A stretch of DNA of 39,226 bases from the NCBI GenBank assembly GCA_024697225.1, contig JAILGA010000125.1, forward strand, positions 1-39,226, given 5' to 3'. A program made the translations under genes and the position numbers. Shown piece by piece: positions 9,324-17,622 of this stretch. The stretch is from Lachnospiraceae bacterium. GTDB taxonomy: Bacteria; Bacillota; Clostridia; Lachnospirales; Lachnospiraceae. The first letter of the stretch is position 1. The number at the start of each line of letters is the position of its first letter. The notes beneath the pieces are model-generated. The model was not told the origin of the DNA. It saw nothing but the letters and a program-made list of their open reading frames with translations, and did not search any database.

Positions 9324-9350
9324 GCCCCTTCGACTGCGGAGGGGCATTTT
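9324..9350 (+). terminator. GC-rich hairpin, possible attenuating terminator
   Basis: The arms GCCCCTTC and GGAGGGGC (one G-T pair) form an 8-bp stem with a 6-base loop at 9324-9345, followed by ATTTTA. The T run is short, so partial termination or mRNA-end protection inside the operon is as likely as full termination. Confidence 0.55.
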
Positions 9351-9402
9351 ACAACAGGAAGACGACAGACGGCTATGCAGGAGGCCGTGAAAGGTTGGGA
9401 AA

Positions 9403-10548
9403 ATGAAGAGAACTGCATGGGCAGAGGTTGATCTTGACAGAGTAAGGCATAATATCGCATGCGCACAGGAAAAAGTAGGCGGAAACGTCAGGATCTGCGG
9501 TGTGTTTAAAGCCGATGCATATGGGCATGGGGCTGATAAACTGAGCCGGATTTTATATGCTGAGGGTCTTATCGCAATGGCTGCAGTGGGCAAGCTTTCG
9601 GAGATGGAGAGTATGTTTGCCGCAAATCCGGATAACGGCATGGAAGTACTGCTTCTGGGGGCTCTTGAGACAGCTGAGATGGAGAGGTCTGTCAGCGAGG
9701 GAAAGATACCTGTTGGAAGGGCTGTCTTTTCAGTGTATAATATGCAGCAGTTTGCCGCATATGAAGAGGCAGCGGAGAGACTCGGAAAGAAGATCCGCGT
9801 ACATATTAGGACCGATATCTGGAAATCAGGTATGGGACTTGATTTTTCCGAGTTTCGCTCGAGAGAGGATGAGATATTCGGCGCAGAGCATCTTGATGTC
9901 TGCGGGCTTTACTGCCATCTTTACTCTTCCTATTCCGATGACAGGGAGCGCATACAGTCAGAGCTTGGATGCTTTGATGACTTTGTACACAGTATCGACA
10001 GTGAGCACAGAAAAAGGCTTACGGTGCACATCATGAACTCTGCACTCGTTTTCGGTTTTCCATCCTACGGCTATGATATGGTGCGTGTCGGAACGGCAAT
10101 GTACGGACTTGACAGCGGGGACGGCGGCTTACTGCGGCCTGCAATGAGAATCTGTGCGACTGTTTTTGATACGAGGAGCGTGGAGTGGAACGCTCCGCTT
10201 TCCTATAAGCCGCCCGAAGGGGAAGAGTGCGGGCACACCAGGCGCAGGATAGCCAGGATCATGATGGGATTCTGCGATTGCCCGCTGCTTTTGACACAGA
10301 AGGATATCCGCGTGTGGATAAAGGGAAGGGTTTTTCCGCTTGCCGATGATGTGTGCATGGACAATCTCTGCATAGATATTACGGGTGCGGATGATATAGA
10401 AGTGGGGGACACAGCTGTACTTCTTGGTGAAGAGGGAGTGACGGTGGAAGAGATCCTGGCAAGAAACGGGATAGATATGATACACGGAGAATGGCTGTCC
10501 ATATCCATGGCCAGACTTAATAAGGTCTATATCGGGGAGAATGCATGA
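9403..10548 (+). CDS. Alanine-racemase-like PLP protein with altered active site (381 aa)
   Basis: The fold is that of Alr: an N-terminal PLP barrel with the Schiff-base lysine in VFKADAYGHG (K36), the phosphate-binding region ending VRVGTAMYGL, and a C-terminal beta domain with the CMDNLCIDI segment. Length fits the family (about 370-390). However, the usual GYADG loop carrying the second catalytic base (Tyr265 in the Geobacillus enzyme) reads GFCDC, so the Tyr is Phe290. The usual DTGMxRLG segment reads DIWKSGMGL, so the Arg that contacts PLP and substrate carboxylate is not seen, and the C-terminal SYRVPR-like segment reads SMARLNK. It may be a racemase of other specificity or a ligand-binding relic. 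A weak GGTTGGGA ribosome site precedes ATG 9403, and it overlaps the next gene by 4 bp. Confidence 0.88.
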   Translation: MKRTAWAEVDLDRVRHNIACAQEKVGGNVRICGVFKADAYGHGADKLSRILYAEGLIAMAAVGKLSEMESMFAANPDNGMEVLLLGALETAEMERSVSEGKIPVGRAVFSVYNMQQFAAYEEAAERLGKKIRVHIRTDIWKSGMGLDFSEFRSREDEIFGAEHLDVCGLYCHLYSSYSDDRERIQSELGCFDDFVHSIDSEHRKRLTVHIMNSALVFGFPSYGYDMVRVGTAMYGLDSGDGGLLRPAMRICATVFDTRSVEWNAPLSYKPPEGEECGHTRRRIARIMMGFCDCPLLLTQKDIRVWIKGRVFPLADDVCMDNLCIDITGADDIEVGDTAVLLGEEGVTVEEILARNGIDMIHGEWLSISMARLNKVYIGENA

Positions 10549-11768
10549 ATAGCAGGATCATGAGATTCATACTGCCTGTCATACTCGTGCTTGCGCTTGC
10601 CGGCTGCGGTGTTTCAGGCGACAAAACCGCGGCATCTGCCGATGCGGGTATAACAGTCACGTCCCCTGACGCCGATACCGCTCCGGGGGTAAGGAAAGAC
10701 GGTAAGAAATTCAGACTTGCCATGCTGGACTATGATGAGTATCTGCCCGCCAGCAGGCAGCTGTACTATATACTGTCGGGACTTGAGGAGCTTGGATGGA
10801 TAGCTCCCGGTTCGCTTCCTTTTACTTCTGATGAGATTGACAGAAATTCCATGTGGACAAAGGATATGTATGAGAAGCTTTCGGAGGCGGATCTGGGTGA
10901 ATATCTGGAATTTGCCGAAGACGGATTCTTTTATCTGGGTTACAGCGATGAGGCAATGGTCAGGGAGAATCTGACAGAGCGTGCCGGGAAGGATATAGAT
11001 ATGATCCTGACCTTCGGTACATATGCCGGAAAATATGTAAGAGATCTTGATCTGCCCATCCCGCTTGTGGATTTCTCGGCCACTGATCCGGTGGCATCGG
11101 GGATCATCGATTCCGCGGAAAACGGAAGCGGAAGGGCCAATGTATGGGCACAGGTTGAGCCGTCACTACCGCTCAGACAGATCCGGTATTATCATTCCGT
11201 TAAGCCCTTTAAAAAGCTGGGTATAATAGTGCACGCGGATGAGATAATCACGGGAGTCCCGGACATAGAAGCATCCAGCCGGGAGATAGGGTTCGAGCTT
11301 GTGAAGTATTTCATCGAAGAACAGCCCAGGGAGACCAAAGAGGAACTGGATGCTTATTACTTGCTTGTGGAGCAGAAGATAAACGAGATGACGAACGAAG
11401 GCATAGACGCTTTCTTTATGCCGGTCGATCTGATAAATGACATTGACAGGATCCCGGAGCTCCTGCAGCCTTTTTATGATAAAAAGATCCCTGTATACCT
11501 TATGGATGATGTGGCTGCGGTAAAAGCCGGGGCATTGATGCTTATATCCGCCAATGATGTGGAAAATGTCGGCCGTTTCGTGGCGGATGCCATAGCAAGG
11601 ATTCTAAACGGCGCCGAGGCGGGGAGCCTTCCCTGTATCTATACCAGCGCGCCCAGCATATATGTGAATTATGATATCGCAAAGAAGATAGATTATCCGC
11701 TCTCTTTTGAGTTTCTTGCAGTCTGTGACGAGATCTTTACAGGGACAGGTGACGGGAATGAAGGATGA
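10545..11768 (+). CDS. ABC_sub_bind-type lipoprotein, orphan solute receptor (407 aa)
   Basis: A lipoprotein signal peptide ends in LAGC with lipidated Cys21. The mature protein has the two-lobed layout of the ABC_sub_bind (PF04392-like) family: FRLAMLDYDEY at the first strand, DMILTFGTYAGKYV and LVDFSATDPVASGI in lobe one, a KKLGIIV strand starting lobe two, and IDAFFMPVD and LMLISANDVENVG near the end. Known relatives bind tryptophan or other small amphipathic solutes. No permease or ATPase is encoded nearby, so it may present its ligand to the adjacent sensor-MFS protein or to the phosphatase sensor rather than feed an importer (inference). The start overlaps the racemase-like gene as ATGA. 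Confidence 0.85.
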   Translation: MNSRIMRFILPVILVLALAGCGVSGDKTAASADAGITVTSPDADTAPGVRKDGKKFRLAMLDYDEYLPASRQLYYILSGLEELGWIAPGSLPFTSDEIDRNSMWTKDMYEKLSEADLGEYLEFAEDGFFYLGYSDEAMVRENLTERAGKDIDMILTFGTYAGKYVRDLDLPIPLVDFSATDPVASGIIDSAENGSGRANVWAQVEPSLPLRQIRYYHSVKPFKKLGIIVHADEIITGVPDIEASSREIGFELVKYFIEEQPRETKEELDAYYLLVEQKINEMTNEGIDAFFMPVDLINDIDRIPELLQPFYDKKIPVYLMDDVAAVKAGALMLISANDVENVGRFVADAIARILNGAEAGSLPCIYTSAPSIYVNYDIAKKIDYPLSFEFLAVCDEIFTGTGDGNEG

Positions 11769-14118
11769 GCCTAGAAAAAGAGTCGTATATCTGAGTGTTC
11801 TGTTCCTGATGTCGCTGTTTGCGATAACCTTTGTCACGGTCATGGGTTATCTCAATTACAGGACAAATGCTATCGAACTTGAAGAACAGGCCATTGAGAG
11901 GATCGAAGATGATACTGTCACAAGGCTTGAGACTGCTCTGGGATTCGGCAAAAGCTTTGAAAACTTTTATGGTATTGATGAGATACTATGTTCGTTTTCG
12001 GAGCAGATAACGGGGCCGGCTCCTTTTATTACGGACAAAAACGGTGAACTGATGTATGCCGGTGAGGGATCGGCGGACGACATATTGCAGATAACGGCCT
12101 CGGAACAGTTCAGAAAAAAGCTTGCATCCGAAGATGATGAGAGCGGCAAGATAAACCTGGGAAAAAGCAAGATCATATATACCAGGATCAGACAGGATGA
12201 CAAATCTATCGGTAATTTCTGCTGCGTCTATACGGACGCCATCTACAGATCCGGATTCGGACCGTTGAAGAACAGCCTCTTTACTCTTATGCTGATCACG
12301 CTTCTTATACTTTTTCTGGCCCAGTTTTTCTACGTGTTTGTGATCAGTGATTTCATTGGGGAAAAGCTGAAGGACGATTTCAGGATATTGAGAGAGCGCG
12401 TGATACCAATGTTCCTGATGACGATCGGCATAATAGTGCTTTCAGCACTGTCCATGGTGCTTTTCCAGAAGGATTACAGGGCCAGAGCGGATTCTGTTAT
12501 CCGAATATCGCTCGGCAATCTGGAAACCACGATAAAACGCGTAAAGGATCAGGGCGTTGAACTCCGCGACATATCGGGGCTCGACGATTATATCAGATCA
12601 AGGGTTGAATCACTGAACACTCTCAGTTCGGTGCGCATTTCCGAGCGCATAGCCGAAGTGGAAAGGACTGATGAGGGTTCAAACGTGATATCTTTCACTA
12701 TTGACTCCGACTGGAGTGGCGATCAGGAACTGTATCTTGAGGCTGAGATCTCAGGCGGGGCGATGAGAACGCAGATAACCAATATGATACTGATATTGCT
12801 GTCGACGACGATCATCCTTCTGATATTTATATTTGAGATCAATAATATTGTTGAACTCATTACTGAACAGGCTGCTTTGCGCGTTGACGGGGATACGTGC
12901 TTCAGTGAGAGACAGATCGGGCTCACACTCAGACTGACCGGGTTTCTCTGTTCCACCGCGGAATATATGTGTATTCCTTATGCGGCTATGCTTATAAGGG
13001 AGAGCGGTCAGTCACTCTTCGGGCTTTCTGTCGGTATGACGGCAGCTCTGCCTCTGACGGTGGAGGGCTTTACACAGATGGCCGCGGTGGCGCTGCTTCC
13101 GCGCTTTGTGCGCAGGTATAACATCAGGCTGACGCTGGTACTCTCAGGCATCATGATGATCCTCTGCAATCTCACGGCCTTCTTTATGAATGCGGCAATC
13201 TTTATCGTTATCTGCCGCGGCATAGCAGGTATTGCATACGGCGGTTTCAAGCAGGTTTCCAATCACATGATCACCAGGGGCTACAGGACAGAAGACGGAA
13301 GAAGCTCCAATTTATCCCAGGACAATGCGGGACTTCTGGCGGGTGCGACCTGTGGCGCGGGTCTGGGAGCTATACTGTCATCAAATGCTGGATACAGCAT
13401 CACATTTTTGTGTTCGGCCATCCTCACTGCTGCATATCTGCTGGTGACTTTCTGTGCGGTTCCCTGGAAGGCGCTGTCAAAGACCGGGATAACTGAAACG
13501 GAAAAGAAACCTGTCAGCTTCACTGATATAAAGAAGATGATCACTTCGCCGGAATTTCTGTTGTTCCTGCTTTTTATATGTATGCCTCTGAATATAGGAG
13601 TTATGCTGTGTGTGACGCTTATACCCGCTGTATGTCAGATCAACGGTATATCGTCGGTTATGCTCAGTTACTGCTATATCGGAAACGGACTTGCGGGAAT
13701 TTATATCGGACCGGCACTTGTGGCACGGGCAAAGAAAAGGTTCGGCGCCATTCCGTGCATAGTCGGAATATTTATTCTGACCGGAGCGGGTATAATACTG
13801 CTTAAGATACCCCCTGTCATTGTCATGATAGTCATAACAGGTATGATACTGGGCTTGCTTGACGGCTTCGGAACACCTCTCGTAACCGACTGCTTTATGG
13901 ATCTCAAGGTTGTGAAGGAATCTGTGGATGAATCTACGGCTTTGGTGTTCTCTGTCGTTGTCTTTTCGGTGCTGTTGACGATTGCACCCGTACTGGCCGA
14001 GTTCATGCTCATTCCGGGGGAGGGACCGTTCACTCCGATGCTCATCGGGGCTTATATCTATATCGTATTTGCTATCATTGTATTTCTGATTTATCGTAAA
14101 AATAAAAACAAAATTTAG
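11758..14118 (+). CDS. Fusion of extracellular sensor-like regions with an MFS transporter (786 aa)
   Basis: The first ~365 residues hold four membrane segments that frame two outside loops: TM1 near 10-30, a loop of about 140 residues, TM2 and TM3 near 180-245, a second loop of about 100 residues, and TM4 near 345-365. This is the layout of receptor sensor modules. The remaining ~400 residues form a typical 12-helix MFS carrier with a long basic central loop and paired GG/AG-rich helices. I know of no standard MFS family with such an N-terminus. ATG 11758 is chosen because GGGACAGGTGA lies just upstream; an in-frame start at 11707 would sit inside the lipoprotein gene. The 11-bp overlap with that gene implies coupled expression. 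Substrate unknown. Confidence 0.85.
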   Translation: MKDEPRKRVVYLSVLFLMSLFAITFVTVMGYLNYRTNAIELEEQAIERIEDDTVTRLETALGFGKSFENFYGIDEILCSFSEQITGPAPFITDKNGELMYAGEGSADDILQITASEQFRKKLASEDDESGKINLGKSKIIYTRIRQDDKSIGNFCCVYTDAIYRSGFGPLKNSLFTLMLITLLILFLAQFFYVFVISDFIGEKLKDDFRILRERVIPMFLMTIGIIVLSALSMVLFQKDYRARADSVIRISLGNLETTIKRVKDQGVELRDISGLDDYIRSRVESLNTLSSVRISERIAEVERTDEGSNVISFTIDSDWSGDQELYLEAEISGGAMRTQITNMILILLSTTIILLIFIFEINNIVELITEQAALRVDGDTCFSERQIGLTLRLTGFLCSTAEYMCIPYAAMLIRESGQSLFGLSVGMTAALPLTVEGFTQMAAVALLPRFVRRYNIRLTLVLSGIMMILCNLTAFFMNAAIFIVICRGIAGIAYGGFKQVSNHMITRGYRTEDGRSSNLSQDNAGLLAGATCGAGLGAILSSNAGYSITFLCSAILTAAYLLVTFCAVPWKALSKTGITETEKKPVSFTDIKKMITSPEFLLFLLFICMPLNIGVMLCVTLIPAVCQINGISSVMLSYCYIGNGLAGIYIGPALVARAKKRFGAIPCIVGIFILTGAGIILLKIPPVIVMIVITGMILGLLDGFGTPLVTDCFMDLKVVKESVDESTALVFSVVVFSVLLTIAPVLAEFMLIPGEGPFTPMLIGAYIYIVFAIIVFLIYRKNKNKI

Positions 14119-14125
14119 AATTCTA
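14116..14125. promoter_or_regulatory. 10-bp palindrome next to the -35 element, possible operator
   Basis: TAGAATTCTA is a perfect palindrome overlapping the MFS stop codon, and a second GAATTC lies at 14134-14139, flanking the -35 box on the other side. The spacing of 16 bp between the GAATTC cores would put them on about the same face of the helix within 1.5 turns. Operator function is a guess. Confidence 0.25.
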
Positions 14126-14126
14126 C

Positions 14127-14155
14127 TTGATACGAATTCAATAATGTGTTATATT
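14127..14155 (+). promoter_or_regulatory. Strong sigma-A promoter for the secreted SH3b/3D/metY unit
   Basis: TTGATA at 14127-14132 and TATATT at 14150-14155 have an exact 17-bp spacer. The predicted transcript start near 14162 lies downstream of an in-frame ATG at 14144, which therefore cannot be the start used from this promoter. Confidence 0.8.
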
Positions 14156-14191
14156 TTTCTCGGTTTTGCGTTTTTGGGGAGGAATAGTGTA

Positions 14192-15199
14192 ATGAAGCAT
14201 TGTTCTGCGTTAAGGCGTGCAGCTGCTGTTACCCTTGCTGCAACGCTGTTTTTAGCGTCATCTGACGGCGCTTCTGCGTATACCGCATATGTTTCTACGG
14301 CGAGCGCAAATATCCGTGCGGCTGCCGGAACCGGCAGCGCCATTCTCATGAACAGAAAAAAAGGGCAGACAGTTGAAGTCACCGGCGAGGCAAAGGGCAG
14401 TGACGGCAACATCTGGTATGCCGTAACCGTGGACGATAAGAGCGGTTATATAAGGAGTGATCTTGTCTCAAAGACAGCACCCGCGAGTACACCTTCTTCC
14501 GCGGGAGGCACAAGAAGTTCGGGGAATATCGTGGCCGGCAACTGGCAGGCTGTGCCTGAACGCGCTGATATGTGGTACTATGTGGACGCCAATGGTAACC
14601 GGCTTACGGATTGTTTTTCCTCCGACAGTTATTACGTCGATTCCAACGGCGCGAGATTTGCCGCAAAGGAGATTCTGGGCGCGAGGATAGGACAGCGCAA
14701 TTCCTGGATGACGGCGCATGAGGCAGGAGGCTTTGACTGCTTTGTCGCCGGTGCGACCGTGCTTCAGAATGCCTTCAATAAGAATATCGACGGCGCGCGC
14801 GCGATCAGCGTCTATTCAAACCACGTCATGCTCAGATCCGTGGTCAGAACCGATAATTCGCAGACTACGGAGGAGCGGCTTGCTCTTTATAAAAATGATG
14901 ACATAAACGGTTATACCATAATGGTCAGGACATCCCTGGGAGGCGACAGACTCGCACTTTTGAATGGAACCTCCGCAGCAGTCAATCCGATGCCCGAATA
15001 TGATTACGGGACCCTGAGATTTTTTACCAACATGGTGAGCCGCTGCGGCGACAAGGTAGCTGCGGCGATATATTCCAGCTGGGAGGACAATAACGAGTAC
15101 GATCTCAAGATGGGCGAGTGGATACGCGTGGGCGACACCATGATCCGCTATATGCCCACAAACGGTGCGGGACTCTATGAGATCAAGGCGGCGTTCTGA
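14192..15199 (+). CDS. Secreted SH3b-domain cell-wall protein (335 aa)
   Basis: A Sec signal peptide (basic MKHCSALRR, then an Ala/Leu core) is probably cut after ASA near residue 29. A bacterial SH3 domain follows (ANIRAAAGTGSAIL through GYIRSDLV), which in this family binds peptidoglycan peptides. A Thr/Ser-rich linker leads to a choline-binding-like Trp/Tyr repeat (WYYVDANGNRLTD, YYVDSNGARF). The last ~165 residues (from NSWMTAHEAGGFDCF) form a domain I do not recognise. ATG 14192 is preferred over 14144 because of the GGGGAGGAA ribosome site at about 14176-14184 and the promoter position. The 3' end overlaps the next secreted gene, so the two are expressed together. Confidence 0.85.
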   Translation: MKHCSALRRAAAVTLAATLFLASSDGASAYTAYVSTASANIRAAAGTGSAILMNRKKGQTVEVTGEAKGSDGNIWYAVTVDDKSGYIRSDLVSKTAPASTPSSAGGTRSSGNIVAGNWQAVPERADMWYYVDANGNRLTDCFSSDSYYVDSNGARFAAKEILGARIGQRNSWMTAHEAGGFDCFVAGATVLQNAFNKNIDGARAISVYSNHVMLRSVVRTDNSQTTEERLALYKNDDINGYTIMVRTSLGGDRLALLNGTSAAVNPMPEYDYGTLRFFTNMVSRCGDKVAAAIYSSWEDNNEYDLKMGEWIRVGDTMIRYMPTNGAGLYEIKAAF

Positions 15200-16295
15200 C
15201 GGCAGGCTGATCTGCATAATAATCACCGGTGCGCTCCTTGCCTTACCGATCCATGCGGGAGCAGCTGAACTTTCCGATAATACCGACAGACTATCGGGAT
15301 TTGCGGCCATGCTTTCCGAAAACAATATGAAGGGTACGGCACCCTCTGATTCCAACAGACTTTCTCCTGAGGATGATACCTCCGTCGATGTGAGCGAAAT
15401 CCCGGGTGTCAGGAATTTTCACGGTTATTCCCAAAACAATGAGAAAAGCAATGAGGTGGTCAAGAATGAAAGGCTGCAGTCGTTTTCACAGCTTGCGGGT
15501 GAACTGCAGCGCACTACAAAGACTGTCAGCGGGGAATCTTCCGATCTGCGGCTCACCGGATTTGCGGGGGAGATAGCAAAACTTTCCGAGGACTACGATA
15601 AGAAATACGGCACCTCCAAGGAGGACAATGTGGTAATTACCAATGTTCCTGCCGGTGCTCTCTGGGTCACAAAACCGGACGATATAAAACCGATGACCGA
15701 GGAAGAAGTAAAGAAAAAGGCTGTACAGGATGCGCTTGCGCGGATGAAAGGCATGTCCGACGAGGAGATCATCATGGATCTTCTGACCGGCGCGGCAAAC
15801 AGCGGCTTGCCGGATGAAACATCTCTTTCGGGCGAGGAAAAGATAGTGTATAATGATCTGTTGGATGTTTATGGCGATGACATCGACAACAGTTCCCCGT
15901 GGGCGGCATCGAAAAAGAATACCCGGGAGTGGACGGCGGAGTCGTGGGACAGGCTGTTCCCCTATGATGCCGATCAGTATCCGGGAAAGCCCATAAATGT
16001 CGGCGAGTATACGCTTACGGCCTACTGCCCGTGTGAACTGTGCACCGGAAAGAGGGACGGCATAACATATTCCGGTACAAAAGCCTGTCAGGGGAGAACG
16101 ATCGCGGTAGACCCCGCGCTCTTCAGAATGGGCGATCAGGTCATGATTGACGGTCATGTTTTTACCTGTGAGGACACAGGCAAAGCTATAAAGAGTACGC
16201 ATATCGATATCTTTATGGATTCACATGAGGAAGCCCTTTCGTTCGGAACCAGAAAGGCGGAGGTCTATCTTATGTGGAACGGGAAGAAAAAGTGA
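15177..16295 (+). CDS. Secreted 3D-domain protein, probable peptidoglycan-acting (372 aa)
   Basis: The protein begins with a basic stretch MRSRRRSDGR and a hydrophobic core cut probably after HAGA, so it is exported. A long charged middle of unknown structure runs to about residue 275. From residue 278 to the end is a 3D domain (PF06725-like double-psi barrel): YTLTAYCPCELCTG, the conserved TIAVDP, CEDTGKAIKSTHIDIFM and the final beta strand. The name-giving aspartates are all present. Relatives (YocH, YuiC, Rpf2-type) cleave or remodel peptidoglycan. ATG 15177 gives the cleanest signal peptide; a GTG at 15165 adds four residues. It overlaps the SH3b gene by 23 bp and lacks a strong ribosome site, suggesting coupled translation. 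Confidence 0.85.
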   Translation: MRSRRRSDGRLICIIITGALLALPIHAGAAELSDNTDRLSGFAAMLSENNMKGTAPSDSNRLSPEDDTSVDVSEIPGVRNFHGYSQNNEKSNEVVKNERLQSFSQLAGELQRTTKTVSGESSDLRLTGFAGEIAKLSEDYDKKYGTSKEDNVVITNVPAGALWVTKPDDIKPMTEEEVKKKAVQDALARMKGMSDEEIIMDLLTGAANSGLPDETSLSGEEKIVYNDLLDVYGDDIDNSSPWAASKKNTREWTAESWDRLFPYDADQYPGKPINVGEYTLTAYCPCELCTGKRDGITYSGTKACQGRTIAVDPALFRMGDQVMIDGHVFTCEDTGKAIKSTHIDIFMDSHEEALSFGTRKAEVYLMWNGKKK

Positions 16296-16310
16296 GTGAA
16301 AGGAGACAGC

Positions 16311-17594
16311 ATGTCCGAGACAAAAAGAGGAATAGGAACCAAATGTGTTCAGGCCGGTTATACGCCCGGAAACGGTGAGCCCAGACAGATACCCATCGTA
16401 CAGTCCACCACTTTCAAGTATGACACAAGCGAGGACATGGGCAAGCTTTTTGATCTTGAAGCTTCGGGATATTTCTACACAAGGCTTCAGAATCCGACCA
16501 ATGACCACGTGGCCGCCAAGATAGCAGAGCTTGAGGGCGGAACCGCGGGTATGCTCACAAGCTCCGGACAGGCTGCTAATTTCTTTGCCCTGTTCAATAT
16601 ATGTGAGACCGGAAGCCATATCGTGTCTTCATCGTCCATCTACGGAGGCACTTTTAATCTGATAGCGGTCACCATGAAGAAAATGGGCATAGATGTCACC
16701 TTTGTATCACCTGATGCGACCGAAGAGGAACTTGATGCTGCCTTCAGGGAGAATACCCGCGCGATGTTCGGCGAGACGATAGCCAATCCGGCATTGACCG
16801 TACTTGATATAGAAAAGTTCGCAAAGGCAGCACACAGACACGGGGTGCCGCTTATCGTGGACAATACTTTTCCGACGCCGGTGCACTGCAGACCGATAGA
16901 GTGGGGAGCGGATATAGTGACACATTCGACCACGAAGTATATGGACGGCCACGGAACCGCTGTGGGAGGTGCCATTGTTGACTCGGGACGTTTTGACTGG
17001 ATGGCTCATGCCGAAAAGTTTCCGGGACTCACCACACCTGATGATTCATACCATGGCATCACCTATGCCGAGAAATTCGGAAAGGAGGGCGCTTTCATCA
17101 CGAAGTGCACCGCACAGCTGATGCGCGATTTCGGGTGCATACAGTCACCCCAGCACGCATTTTATCTGAATCTCGGCCTTGAATCCCTTCATGTCAGAAT
17201 GAAGCGTCACGCCGAGAACGGACTTGCGGTAGCGGAGTTTCTTGCGGACAGGCCGGAAGTGATTAGGGTCAGCTATCCGGGGCTTAAGGGTGATCCGTAC
17301 CATGAACTGTGCGTAAAGTATATGCCCGAGGGCAGCTGCGGGGTGGTGTCCTTTGAACTGAAGGGTGGCAGAGCCGCTGCCGAAGCCTTTATGAAGAAGC
17401 TGAAACTGGCTGCCATTGAGACCCATGTGGCTGATGCGCGTTCCTGCTGTCTGAACCCGGCGACATCAACCCACAGACAGCTGACCGATGAACAGCTCGA
17501 AGCGGCCGGGATACCTGCCGGGCTTGTCCGTATGTCCTGCGGATTGGAGGACGCGGCGGATCTGATTGCGGATCTTGAACAGGCACTGGCGTAA
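16311..17594 (+). CDS. metY: O-acetylhomoserine sulfhydrylase, MetY type (427 aa)
   Basis: This PLP enzyme of the Cys/Met metabolism family makes homocysteine from O-acetylhomoserine and sulfide in the cytoplasm. Length (427) and the N-terminal TKCVQAGYTPGNGEPRQIPI fit the MetY subgroup rather than the shorter cystathionine enzymes. Diagnostic motifs are present: TSSGQAANFFAL, IVDNTFPTP, and the PLP lysine K209 in HSTTKYMDGHG, plus the substrate-binding end LVRMSCGLEDAADL. AAAGGAGA precedes ATG 16311; the in-frame GTG at 16296 would place the ribosome site inside the gene. It follows the 3D gene by 15 bp. A methionine-gamma-lyase-like activity cannot be excluded from sequence alone. Confidence 0.92.
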   Translation: MSETKRGIGTKCVQAGYTPGNGEPRQIPIVQSTTFKYDTSEDMGKLFDLEASGYFYTRLQNPTNDHVAAKIAELEGGTAGMLTSSGQAANFFALFNICETGSHIVSSSSIYGGTFNLIAVTMKKMGIDVTFVSPDATEEELDAAFRENTRAMFGETIANPALTVLDIEKFAKAAHRHGVPLIVDNTFPTPVHCRPIEWGADIVTHSTTKYMDGHGTAVGGAIVDSGRFDWMAHAEKFPGLTTPDDSYHGITYAEKFGKEGAFITKCTAQLMRDFGCIQSPQHAFYLNLGLESLHVRMKRHAENGLAVAEFLADRPEVIRVSYPGLKGDPYHELCVKYMPEGSCGVVSFELKGGRAAAEAFMKKLKLAAIETHVADARSCCLNPATSTHRQLTDEQLEAAGIPAGLVRMSCGLEDAADLIADLEQALA

Positions 17595-17622
17595 ATCTGA
17601 CCGGTTTCATCGAGGATAGTTT

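Noticed and set aside
14144-14191. Upstream start of the SH3b protein
   Set aside because: It overlaps the -10 element and lies before the predicted transcript start; ATG 14192 has a strong ribosome site and a clean signal peptide.
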